Below, piece after piece: positions 10,775 through 21,640 of a stretch of 64,000 bases of DNA. The DNA is taken from positions 868,001 to 932,000 of the forward strand of contig JAPNXP010000016.1 in NCBI GenBank assembly GCA_028753945.1. The letters run 5' to 3'. The notes beneath the pieces were generated by a model, which worked only from the letters and a program-made list of their open reading frames with translations, searched no databases and was not told where the DNA came from. Numbering within the stretch: the first letter of the stretch is position 1; every line of letters begins with the position of its first letter. The stretch is from Hexactinellida sp. DTS-2022 (Eukaryota; Porifera; Hexactinellida). The position numbers and the translations under genes are program-made.

Positions 10775-13081
10775 CAGGGTTGCCAATCCAATCCAATCGA
10801 GAGAACTTATCGATTATCGATTGCTGAATTTTGTATCGATTGGATTATCGATTGGATTGCCCAAAGTTTTCATCGATTGGATAATTATCGACGGATTTTA
10901 TCGATTATCGATTTTTAATTAATCGATTTTTTCGATTTTTACGAGTAGGGCGAATAATATTAGTATATTTATTTGTTTGGACGAATAAGCATGAAAAACA
11001 TAACAAAATTATGGCTAATGAATTAAACACCTCCATAAAAATGTGAATTCAAAATTTTTGCTGTTTGTTTGCACTTTATATACGGTATTGTTTTATGTAA
11101 ATATCCATATTGAAGCATCTATAGATGTTATTATGTAAGGCCAAACTATACTCAAGAATGATATTGAGATTATGATCTTTTTGGATAGTACCCTATAAAA
11201 TAAACCAGCATTTAAAATTTCAGCAGTTTCTGACTCATACTTTCGAAGTTGCGACCTTTTTAGAGCTTAGGAATGTATGCATCATCATCAAAAGCTGAGT
11301 TTTCAGATGGACGATCATAACTTTTGGTCTAGATTTCACAGATTTGGTTCAATATGCTTGAAATCAAGTTTAAATGAATGAATACATATGTTCCTTTATA
11401 GAAATACGTTTTTTAACACTTCCGAAAAAAACTTTCAGAGTTACAGCAATTTGAAGTCAGATTTCTACCGCCAACCTATAACATTTCAATGTTTGGCAGT
11501 CAAAGACTGACTTCAATGGGCTGTTACTCTGAAAGTTTTTGTCGGAAGTGTTAAAAAACGTATTTCTATAATGGAACATATGTATTCATTCATTCAAACT
11601 TGGTTTCGAACATATTGAACCAAATTTGTGGAATCTAGACCAAAAGATATAATGGTAGGTTTTTACATACACCACTATTTTGACTCAAATCAAGTGAATT
11701 TATATATTTATAACTATTTTGCAAATGCTTTCATCCGTTTTTCATATGAGTTGGTAATAGTACATAGATGTGAATACAAAGTTAGTGCTAAGCTCTAGAG
11801 TTTATAGTTTTCGAGAAAAATATTTGAAAATCATCAAAAATGGGCACACTTTATGCCCATATATGGTCATTTGGAAAAATTGTGCGAGTTAGGGTCTCAA
11901 AATGTATTATTGAGGGATAGTAAACCGGGTAGAGGGATCATTTTGCACTCAAAATTTTATTTATTGGTCTACGGGTTACTGAGATTCAAAATAGAAAAGT
12001 GAAAGGACCACCCAATGAGTTGAAAGGTCAGAAAGTTTTAATTGCTTGAGCGTTCACAGTTTTTATCCTAATTGTTTGAAACCAAGTGTAAACTAATGAA
12101 TATATATTCAATTTGGAAATGACCCTTGATCTAAACTCTACAATGCGAACTTTCAGAGTTCCTGCCCTTTGAAGTCTGACTTGGCACATTGACAATCCAA
12201 ATCTGACTTTAAATGACTATAAATCAGAATTTTTCGATTAGAATGTTGAAAATTTTGGTTTAGATCCTAAGTATATATGCAAAGATACTATTGGATGAAT
12301 AACAACAAAATTGATAGTAAATTATGGCAGTGCGAGCCTACAAACTTTTTAACCCATTTGAAAAAGTCACCCTCCATGATGTTCATCACATTCCAGGATC
12401 TTATAAAGGTCGCTACAGCAAAACTATGGGTCAGATTCACCTGAAATTTGAAATGTAGGTATACTTTACAGGGTACTATCCAAAAACAATCGAATTAGGA
12501 TTTATCTGACGAGCATTGTGGGGCCGTAATTTAAAATTTCGTCCGAAATTGGCTATATAACAGGGAATTCCTGGGTCACAGAGCCCTACTGACTTCAAAT
12601 CTACTCAGAATTCAAAAAAAATTTGGCAGATTATTTACCAGTGTGAAAGAAACAGGAAAACGAATTAAACTCATTTTCCCATTTGCAGTATAGTTTGGCC
12701 TTATGCTGCTCTAAACTTAAATGTATAAATTCATAATATTGTTGTTCAAATACTTTTGCCTGGGTACTAGTGTCATATTTCTTACTCATGGAGACATGAT
12801 AAACAACCCTAAATAAATATTCTATAAATTATAATAATCGATAGAAAATCGATAAATAATTGATTCTAAAATCGATAAATAATCGACAAATAATTGATAA
12901 AATATCGATAGAAAATCGACAAATAATCGAGAGAAAATCTATAAATAATCTATAAATAATGAATGATTTTTATCGATTATCGATTGGATTGGATTGTCAG
13001 ATCATATCATCGATTGGTTGGTTATCGATATCGATTGCCAAAATTAACATCGATTGGATTGGATTGGATTGGCAACCTTTG
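10775..13081. mobile_element. Large repeat-filled hAT-like element (TATCGATT/GATTGG motif)
   Basis: The left end CAGGGTTGCCAATCC pairs with the reversed right end CAAAGGTTGCCAATCC. Flanks gttgctgt and gtttctgt match at 7 of 8. The first ~160 bp and last ~250 bp consist of TATCGATT and GATTGG repeats. Inside, 11307-11490 and 11495-11655 form an imperfect hairpin, and TATGTAAGGCCAAACTATA near 11135 recurs inverted near 12690. Apparently non-coding. Confidence 0.78.
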
Positions 13082-13244
13082 GTTTCTGTAGAGGTTAATA
13101 AATATTATTTACTTGATTTTTCAAAAAAAATTAAGGATAAATTTGTACCACGAAAAATAATTTCATTTTTCTTTTTGAGCAACAAGTTAGGCATTTAATG
13201 TCAAATTATTAGGAACAAAGAAGAATGATTCTCCACTCCTGTAA

Positions 13245-13575
13245 GACAAAGCTAATATCAAATATCAATCAAGGTAGCTTAAATGTTCGATAGAAGTAAG
13301 TTTGTGAAATCGAATCAAATACAATACTTTAGACACCTCTCTAAGTTGCTAAAAGTTCGGTCTTAATTCGAACTTAAGTTCGATCTTAATTCGTAGTTAC
13401 TAAGAGCGGTATTCACAAAGATTTAAGTTCGATGATAAGACCGAACTTCAAGCAACTTAGAGAGTTAAGTAATCTATTTGATTCGATTTTCACTAATTAG
13501 GTCATAAACGTTGTTCAAACATACTTGTATCGAACATTTAATCTACTTTGATTGATATTAGACTTCAAATAAAAT
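13245..13575. repeat. Foldback element centred near 13400
   Basis: Arms 13250-13345 and 13435-13570 are imperfect inverted copies (CTAAGTTGC, TTCGGTCTTA, GATTGATATTA and others). The centre reads GAGCGGTATTCACAAAG, resembling PIF/Harbinger MITE ends. Superfamily uncertain. Confidence 0.5.
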
Positions 13576-13635
13576 AAATATTTTTGAAAGGTTTCTGATA
13601 TTGTCTGTAAACATCACATGATATAATTGGTAGTA

Positions 13636-14130
13636 CAGTGCAACCTCTATAAGTGGGGTCTCTATAAATGGGGAACCTCTATAAGTGGGGAAATTTTGGT
13701 CCATATTCCTTAATTTCCATACAAATGATCCTCTGATAAGCGGGGAAGTGGTGAATGGGGGACCTTAATTGTAAAGGAATTAAGATCCCCATACAAAATG
13801 ACCTCTATAAATAGCGGAGATGGACAAATCATAATACTTATAAATTATGCTGCATTTCTAATAAATACATTATAAAATTCTACAGAATAAATATTTTTGA
13901 TGGCTAAACTCTAATCTTCTTTAAGAAATCATCGGCGGTGGATCAGAAATTAACTAAATTGTCAAAATAGACAAATACTGGCTAGAACTTACATCAATGG
14001 ATGTGTTATAAGTGTATATTTCATAATATGACCATATGTAGCGTCTATCCATTTAAAATTATAACTGGGGAATGGGGGGCAATTCAAATTTTTCCCGTCC
14101 CAAGCTCCCCCACTTATAGAGGTTGCACTG
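13636..14130. mobile_element. pogo/Tigger-like MITE
   Basis: Ends CAGTGCAACCTCTATAAG and its reverse, flanked by TA on both sides. Terminal sequences contain further copies of the AACCTCTATAAGTGGGG theme. The core is AT-rich and non-coding. Confidence 0.85.
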
Positions 14131-14335
14131 TATATTATTCTTGGCTTGTATGAATAAACATACCTACATTGTTTGAAATGTATGTATAATCCTACCTAGT
14201 TCTAATATGCATTACCATAATTAAATGGTTTATATATTTATTCGCACGACTGTTGGAAATCATTTACATGAATTTCCCAACAGTATTTGACGTTTCAATC
14301 TATAATACTCCCTCTCTTCTTCTATTAACTTAAGC

Positions 14336-15160
14336 CAGTGGTTCCCAAACTTTTCCAAAAAATTTCACGACATTACCCCCTAACCTATCTTTTTGCTATA
14401 GTTCCCCCCAGCACTACAATGTAGAATTTTGGTATTGAAATAACTGAAAAACTAAGTGAAATATAAATAATACTGTCAATGACAGTGATGTGCTCCGTTA
14501 CTAGTAACATAGTAACGGTAACGGTAACGGTAACGGTAACGGAAAAAGTAACGGTAACGGATGTCGACAAGTGACGGTAACGGAAAAAAGTAACGGTAAC
14601 GGACATCCGTTACTTTGACTAGTTACCGTTATCTTTAATCAGTTACTCTTACCAATACTTTACCGTAACACATACGTTAAACTTATTCCTTTACCATTAC
14701 GACGTTATTTTAAATCAGTTACCGTTACATTAAGGTAAACTGTGCTGAATAAAGGAAAACGGATAAACTTAACAAAAGTAACGGAGTAACGGTAACGGAA
14801 GAAATAAAGTAACGGTAACGGAGTAAAAGTAACGGGTGAAAAAAAAGTAACGGTAACGGAACAAATAAAGTAACGGTAACGGAGTAACGGTAACGGAACA
14901 AATAAAGTAACGGTAACGGGGTAACGGTAACGGGAGATATAAAGTAACGGTAACAGGTAACGGAAGATTTAGTAACGGAGCACATCACTGGTCAATGAGA
15001 ACTGTCAATATTATGAATACTAGGTATTTTTTAATTACTCAGTAATTAAATCATTCAGTGAGACAAAGTAATCCAGAAAATTTCATTAATATTTATAAGT
15101 ATACCTATGACGAATTCCTCCCAGAGGATGGCCAAATTCCTCCCAGGTTGGGAACAACTG
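14336..15160. mobile_element. hAT-like element split by a second hAT element
   Basis: Ends CAGTGGTTCCCAAACTTTT and CAGGTTGGGAACAACTG with the exact duplication acttaagc at 14328-14335 and 15161-15168. Without the insertion at 14483 it is about 300 bp. Right side has two CCAAATTCCTCCCAG-like repeats. Confidence 0.88.
14483..14990. mobile_element. Repeat-filled hAT-like MITE (GTAACG motif)
   Basis: Ends CAGTGATGTGCTCCGTTACT and its near-exact reverse. Exact duplication gtcaatga at 14475-14482 and 14991-14998. Most of the interior is GTAACGGTAACGG in one strand orientation, with a short middle stretch reversed. Long frames here encode only repeat peptide and are not genes. Confidence 0.92.
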
Positions 15161-15195
15161 ACTTAAGCTGTGCTGAAAATACAGCCATCTGTTGA

Positions 15196-15955
15196 AACAA
15201 AACTTCCCGATGAATGGAAGTAAGTCTGCAGCACTCAACTCGACCGAATCATCTTGGTCATCAACAGTTCGCCTTCTCTTCTGACTTTTCTTTGATGGCT
15301 TATATGTTGTCGTGATTTCAACTTCTGGAGACTCTGAAATTGCACTATTTTCAATTTCAACGGGACTCTGCTGATGCTATCATGCTATTGGATGCTATTG
15401 GAATTTCATTGTTCCCAGCTGGTGTTTGGAAAATATCAACAGCACCTGAAATTCCGCTAAAAGCAGGGGTGTTTTCAAACATCTCTGTTACCCGGTCTGC
15501 AGAGTCAGAAATACTTCTATCTGCTGATATAATGAGCATGTCCTCTTCTTCCACATGTCCAACAGTGTTTGTACCCCCCCCCCCAGTATTTCTGGCTTCC
15601 CTAAAGCTTGCATCAATTTTAGACTTGGCTTTTAGATTAAGGTTAGTCCATTTTGTCTTAACGTCTTCTACAGCTCTGCCATTGCCATATGTTCAATAAG
15701 TTTGACTACAATGTCTCTCCAGATTTGTTTTACTTTTTCTTTTTGTCAGCACTATTTCCTGAGGCTCTCAAAATCTCACCTGCTGATTCAATTCATTAAT
15801 GAGACTGAATTCTTCTTCCCTGGTCCGATTTGTTTTGCGGTATTTGTCCATTTTTTCGGTATTGTTGATGCAAAGTACTCAGCAGGAATTTTATATACTG
15901 TAGGACGCCGACTTACTAAATTATTAATTACACTGTTTATTTTCGTACTCAAATG
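15196..15955 (-). pseudogene. Broken Myb-like partner protein of PIF/Harbinger
   Basis: Reading leftwards from about 15955, fragments include EEEFSLINELN, VEDVKTKWTNLNLKAKSKI near 15600-15660, and a glycine run, as in the Myb/SANT-like DNA-binding proteins that PIF/Harbinger elements encode beside the transposase. A clean piece spans 15357-15554 (MEEEDMLIISADRSI onwards), ending in Lys/Arg-rich KPSKKSQKRRR near 15270. Frames are interrupted at least twice. In known elements this protein helps transposase reach the ends and the nucleus. Its place downstream of the transposase on the same strand supports the call. Confidence 0.65.
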
Positions 15956-16213
15956 ACGCATTAATTTTGATGTTGATAGCGTTCAATTTATTGTATTTCT
16001 CATTTCCAATGTTAATATTTTGTTTTAGTGAACTGTTTCATGTTACAATATACAATGCACGTGTTGTTTATATGTTTTGTTTAATCTTTATGTATGAATG
16101 CAATAGATACAACTTATGCTATTTGAAATACTCCTAAATTAGATTAATTGTATAGTAGCGTTTAATACAACTAAAGTTATGAATAACAAACTGATCATGA
16201 TCCCTATAGTGTT

Positions 16214-17147
16214 TTGCAGCAAAATGTCCAGTTTCCTCAAATGCGAACGGTTCATCCATCAAACTTGTATGATGATCAATATGGAATCTTCCAACATGGG
16301 TTGCTTCCAAACAATAGCCATATTATGAAGAACAGCACATGCAAGATAAATAGTGCAGACTTTATCTGGAGCCATGCGGATCTATCCATGAAGGCAATGA
16401 AATCCTCTGTTCCACCTCCCAAAGGATTGTTCGATAAATACACTCGTTTTAGTGGGAATTATAATTCTCTTGGACATTTGAAGCAGGTTGCGGGTAAGGA
16501 GTTAATAAATAGGATTTCAGCATATACCCGCTATCAGCTAAGATATGCTCTCCAACCAAGAAGTTATTCTCCACATATGTTCCAACCTGAGAGCTTCCAA
16601 ATACGTGAGTCATGTACTGAACCGGGGAATCTTGCCAATACATTGGAAAATCTATAATCAGGTAGACAGATAGCTTGAACATTTATGGAGTGGTAGAAAT
16701 GTCTGTTTACATAATCAGCATCATTTTCAGAAGGATTTTGAATACGAACATGTGTTCCATCTACAAGTCCAAGAACGCCGGATAGGTTCGCGAGAGCATA
16801 AAACTGGGACTTAATCGTAGCCTTGTCAGCAGAACCGGGCATGCTAAAAACTTTGAATATACCGATTGTAGTCCGAGTGCAACGGCTCTAATGTACCTGC
16901 AAGCTGAGGGTTGGCTCACGGAAACTCCATCACCACAAATTATCTGAAAAGTCCCAGATGCAAAAAATTGGAGAGCAACACAAACTTGTACATGTGGATG
17001 TGCAGTATGAGATCTATCAGTTGAATTAAGATGATCAACTATGATCTCTTTAATCCTTATTATAGCTGACCTTGAGAAGCGGTAACGCTGTACCGATTCT
17101 AGATCATCATATAATTCCAAAGGATCACTACGATCTCTGAACACTCT
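16214..17147 (-). pseudogene. Broken PIF/Harbinger DDE transposase
   Basis: DDE_Tnp_4-type transposase in three minus-strand frames. 16761-17144 gives the N-terminal part (DPLELYDDLESVQRYRFSR; VCVALQFFASGTFQ; GVSVSQPSACRYI). 16564-16842 gives the core with the first acidic residue in LVDGTHVRI and the second in PGSVHDSRIW. 16449-16682 and the left continuation give LADSGYMLKSYLLTPYPQP and then IEQSFGRW with the expected glutamate and ACAVLHNMA. All catalytic residues are present but at least two frameshifts break the gene. Element ends and the 3-bp target duplication were not found. Confidence 0.85.
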
Positions 17148-17164
17148 CTCGAGAAAGAGAATAT

Positions 17165-17683
17165 TCGGATTCTTCTGTTAAAAACAATGGAATAATTCCT
17201 GCCATTTAGATAGAAAAAGAAGAGTATGATAATAGCACTAAAACAAATGAAAATCTGCTTGTCATTCGAATTCTAAACCTAATTTTATTCGAGTAAATTT
17301 CATCGGAGTGCAAGTAAGATCACATTGGTATTTCAACAGCATACGTTATTACATTGTACATTCCTAATCACATTCAAAAGATGTGTTGGTTGTCAGGAAG
17401 ATTCCTTATCTTCGTTTGATTTTAAGGTCTTATCCAGTTGGAGGTCTTATATAATCCTACTTCGAGTTTAGGTTCTTATTTCGCTCCTATGATAAATAGG
17501 AAGTGTATAATCATCAGAGATACATACTAAAACATTGAATTTTCATAATAGATTCCAATCAAGTCAAAACAATATTTGCATCACAAATATCATGAGATTC
17601 TCCAGCCGGCGTGCAGGCAGTACAACTACATAAATAGAAGCCATGTATTACAGGAGTTGGGAATAATTCTTCTTTGTTCCTAT
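17165..17683. other. Intergenic, nothing recognised
   Basis: AT-rich, no gene; may include the undetected right end of the PIF/Harbinger element. No inverted ends could be paired. Confidence 0.4.
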
Positions 17684-17830
17684 CAGGGTGTTATCCAGGC
17701 GTATTGAACGCTCCTAAAGGAGCGTAATTTTGATGTATTTTAATCTAGGCGTACAAAGATCGTGTCTAGTCGTACAATATCGAGAGATGCTCCCATAGAC
17801 TTAATACAAAATGTGTAAACTAGGCGTACA
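17684..17830. repeat. hAT-like fragment, AGGAGCG family
   Basis: CAGGGTGTTATCCAGGCG resembles the starts at 5579 and 57124, and the interior repeats GGAGCG and TAGGCGTAC. No matching right end or duplication found. Confidence 0.4.
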
Positions 17831-17928
17831 AAATGAAAAATGAACGAGATCAAACTAAATCTATGCGCGCAGAAATTTTTGTCTGGATGACACCTGGTTC
17901 CTATAATTTGACATTAATTGCCTCAACT

Positions 17929-18142
17929 ACATACCTGCCAACCTATTTGAGTCATGTCCCTGTACAGGGCTCCAATTTTCACCTGTACATTGGACAAAAT
18001 CCCTGTACACCTCCCAAAATTTTCTCGCTAGCTGCACTCGCTCGTCGAGGGAATTACTGAAGACATAACAAAAATATCACTTTGGAAATGAGAAAGCATT
18101 GAATTATATACTGTACAGGGGATCCCAGTACCTTGAATAAAT
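17929..18142. repeat. CATACCTGCC dispersed repeat
   Basis: Begins CATACCTGCCAACCTATT and contains CCCTGTACAGGG. Inverted homologue at 39260-39832 and partial copies at 28131 and 33534. Ends resemble hAT termini, but the right end is diverged and no duplication is visible. Confidence 0.5.
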
Positions 18143-18159
18143 ATCTATATATCTATCTA

Positions 18160-18343
18160 CAGTGGAGCCTCCCATAACGGACACTCCAAATAGCGGACAA
18201 CCTCTAAATAACGGACAACCCTCGTGGCACGGATTTATTTATTTAGCATATGTCTAATAGAAAAGCAACCTCTAAATAGCGGACCTCTAAATAACGGACA
18301 ACGGTTCCGGTCCCAAGGTGTCCGTTGTTCAGAGGCTCTACTG
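18160..18343. mobile_element. pogo/Tigger-like MITE inserted at the Helitron 5' tip
   Basis: Ends CAGTGGAGCCTC and GAGGCTCTACTG, flanked by TA on both sides. 184 bp. It landed within the first four bases of the Helitron. This copy is the empty site for the Tc1-like insertion in the related copy at 29837-30484. A shorter relative is at 29389. Confidence 0.9.
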
Positions 18344-18777
18344 TATATATATAAAAGACAATGTCTGTCTGTCTGTCCTCACATCTCCTCTGAGATGCCT
18401 GAACCGGTCTATACCAAATTTTGCATATTATCTAGGAATTACCTGATCACTCAAGATAAGGAATTTTTAAGAAAAATATTCACATCTTCCATCCCCAAGG
18501 TGCCAAAACCTTTAACCAATTAAATTCGAGGGTTGTGCCAGTATGGATTAGCATCTAGCATTCAATTAGTATATTAGGATTTTTATGTCTCTATGAATTG
18601 TAAAGTGTGCATTATAGAATGCCAAACTGTGACTGTAATATAATTGGGCGAGAGTAAATTAATTCATTCAATCAGTTATTTGTGTTCCGTTGTATAACCA
18701 ATCAGCTATTTGTATTCCGTTTATAGCTGTTGTGTTCCTATATGATTCCCATAATATAAACAAAAATTGAATATACA

Positions 18778-19184
18778 CAGGGGTGGTGAATCTGCTGTAT
18801 CAGCTAATTATTAGCTGGTAACAGCTGAGAATTCGTCCCCAATTGGCATTCAACCTTAACTGCATTTAAGTTTTTTTTAAGCTGTTAACAGCCAATGTGA
18901 GCTGTTAACAGCCAATTCTAGTTCTTAACATCCAATTCAAGCTGTTCAAATTCAATAATTGCATCAGTAAAATTAAGAAAACGGGACAAGCAAAGAAAGT
19001 TATACTCAAAAATGTTTAGATTCGAATTGCATATCGTATTTAAATAACAGTGAAAATGAAACTATATGATTATATAATAATATTTCAATTATTGCATTGG
19101 TCAGTATCTAGCTGTTAACAGCTTCGATTTTCATTTGCTGTTGACAGCCAGTGGCTGTTAACAGCTTGGCTGTTTCCATCCCTG
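18778..19184. mobile_element. Repeat-filled hAT-like MITE (GCTGTTAACAGC motif)
   Basis: Starts CAGGGGTGGTGAATC, ends CTGTTTCCATCCCTG. Exact duplication aatataca at 18770-18777 and 19185-19192. The self-complementary 12-mer GCTGTTAACAGC and one-base variants recur at least six times on both flanks of an AT-rich core. Confidence 0.9.
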
Positions 19185-19341
19185 AATATACATATAGACC
19201 AATAAAATTCAACCTTACATTTGTGTTGTTGGACAATTTAACAGTCATACCTATTGCTATATATAGATCGGGTTGAAATATTTTTGCAAACTTCAGTCAT
19301 AATTGACATAATAAATTCAAACCTGTATTCAACTAATACGT

Positions 19342-20219
19342 ATGCCACTTAAAAAACGTTCGCATGTTGGTAATGATTGTAAACAAACGCCCAATAGAGC
19401 GAGAAAGCGAATAAACGGGAAAATGAAAGTTACTACCAAACTTGACCAAAGACAAGTCCGTCTTAAAACAGATCGAACAACAACTGCAGCTTCGCGAAAT
19501 TGCGAATCTATTGAACAGACGCAGGGCCGTCTTCAAACAGATCGGATAACTACTACAACCTCGAGAAATTTCGAATCTGTTGAACATAAGCAGGCCCGTC
19601 AGCAGAAAGATCGGACAACTACTGCAACCTCGAGTTCCAAAAAATGGGATAATCTCTCTGGCGCTGCTTTTTCATATGATTCCAATGCTGACTATAAGAA
19701 CCACCCTTCTCTGTTGATTAGTTCCATGACAGAAATATGTTCCTTTTGCAATGCTAAAAAATTCAAAGGAGAGACAGCAGGCTTATGCTGTAATAACGGA
19801 TAAGTACAGCTGCCCAATCTAGAACAACCACCTGAACTGCTGGAATATTTAATGCTGGGATAGACTGATGATTCAAAACATTTCTTCGAAAACATACGCA
19901 AGTATAATTCTTGCTTTCAAATGACATCTTTTTGGTCAACAAAAAAATTAGCGAGTCCGGATATATGCCAACCTTCAAAATTCAAGGCCAAGTTTACCAT
20001 ACAGTCGGATCGTTGCTTCCTCTACCAAATGAGTGCCCTAAATTTCTTCAGATTTATTTCATGGGGGATGATATTGCGGAGGCCATTCAGAGGTGCAACA
20101 CAATCCCTGGAGTTAGAAATCAAATAGTTCTCTCACTTCAAGATATGCTGCACAACTATAACAGTTATGTTACTTCATTCAAATCAGCTATAGAAAGAAT
20201 GTCTAACGAGGAATACTGA
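19342..20219 (+). pseudogene. Helitron Rep/helicase, N-terminal region
   Basis: 19342-19803 starts at ATG with a basic leader and three ~20-residue repeats built around TDRTTTAASRN, then a zinc-binding segment (CSFCNAKKF ... GLCCNNG) usual at the N-terminus of Helitron proteins. After a stop and at least one frameshift, 19911-20219 continues with PTFKIQGQVYHTVGSLLP and KFLQIYFMGDD. These features precede the Rep domain in PIF1-type Helitron proteins. The reading frame is broken. Confidence 0.8.
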
Positions 20220-20299
20220 ATTATAATAAAGCTGATAAGATCCCTGAGGGCGAACATGAGCGAAGATTTAATGCTCCAGTCAGAAATGAGCTAGCCATA

Positions 20300-21640
20300 T
20301 TGATTGTTGGACAAGAATTCGAAAAACGAGATATAGTCTTAGAAAAGAGAAGCAGTGGCCTAATAAGAATTGCTGAAACCCATCGTTCTTATGACAACCT
20401 TCAATATCCTTTAATTTTTTGGCAAGGAGAAGATGGATACAACTTTAAAATTCTGCAACTGGATCCCATTACCAAGGTTAAGAATCCTGGAGAAAAAGTT
20501 TCCTCTATGGACTTCTATGCATATCGTTTCATGATTCGTGATGACAACTTCAACATTATTCAACGCAGCAGGAATCTATTCCACCAGTTTGCTGTGGACA
20601 TGTATGCCAAGGTAGAGACAGAACGGCTCACATTTATTCGACTAAATCAGAAGAAGTTACGTGTAGATTATTACATCTATCTGAGAGATGCTGTAGCTGG
20701 TGATGGAAATTCACACAATATTGGCCAATTAGTTATTTTACCTTCACCTTTCACTGGAAGCCCGAGCTACATGCATGAAAGAACGCAGGATGCTATGACT
20801 TATGTCCGGAATTATGGCAGACCAGATTTGTTCATAACATTCACCTGCAATCCGCTTTGGCCTGAGATTACTGATTCAATAATGGTGGCCCAGAAATCGC
20901 ATGACCGGCATGATATTATTGCAAGAGTATTCCGGCAAAAAGTTATCAAGCTGATGGATCTTCTTACAAAAGGAAGTGTTTTGGTAAAACACTCTGCCAC
21001 ATGTACACTATCGAGTGGCAGAAACGCGGTCTCCCACATGCCCACATATTGATTTGGCTTAGAGAAAAAATCCGACCAACTATGATAGATCAATGCATCA
21101 GTGCAGAATTTCCTGACCCTGAAGAAGATCTCGAATTATAAAACATCATAAGAAGACAAATGATTCATGGACCGTGCGGAGCTCTCAACAAGAATTCTCC
21201 ATGCATGAAGGATGGCCGTTCCACAAAAAAATTCCCAAAACGCTTAGTGGCTGAAACACAGTGTGGTGAAGATGGATATCCCAAGTACCGAAGAAGAGCA
21301 CCTGGTGAAGGTGGTTCCTCAGCAACCGTGTGACAAGGACAATTGGGAGAGGTGACTGTTGATAACAAATGGGTAGTCAGTTACAGTCCTTTGCTGTGCA
21401 AAATCTTTAATGCCCATATCAACGTAGAGTTTTGCAACTCAATCAAATCTATCAAATATGTTTGCAAATATATCAATAAGGGTACAGACCAGGCGGTGTT
21501 CGCACTTTAAAAAGAAGGAAGGGATGAAATAACTGAATTTCAACATGGACGTTATATTAGCAGCAACGAGGCACTGTGGAGACTCTTCAGCTTTCCGATC
21601 CATGAGCGATATCCAACAGTCATGCATCTCAGCTTTCATC
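20300..21640 (+). pseudogene. Helitron Rep (HUH nuclease) region
   Basis: 20300-21052 encodes YPLIFWQGEDGYNF, LFHQFAVDMYAKVETERL and GRPDLFITFTCNPLWPEI (first Rep motif). After a shift of frame near 21000 comes EWQKRGLPHAHILIWL, whose His-x-His (codons 21037 and 21043) is the metal-binding HUH motif. YVCKYINKG with the two candidate catalytic tyrosines (codons 21457 and 21469) follows. Known function: nicking and joining single-stranded DNA during rolling-circle transposition. All catalytic motifs survive, but frameshifts and stops break the chain. Confidence 0.88.

Noticed and set aside
12959-13198. 79-codon plus-strand frame.
   Set aside because: It crosses the right end of the TATCGATT-filled element and consists mostly of repeat translation.
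14385-14988. Two minus-strand frames (73 and 87 codons) of Val/Thr-rich or Tyr/Arg-rich repeats.
   Set aside because: They are translations of the GTAACG array.
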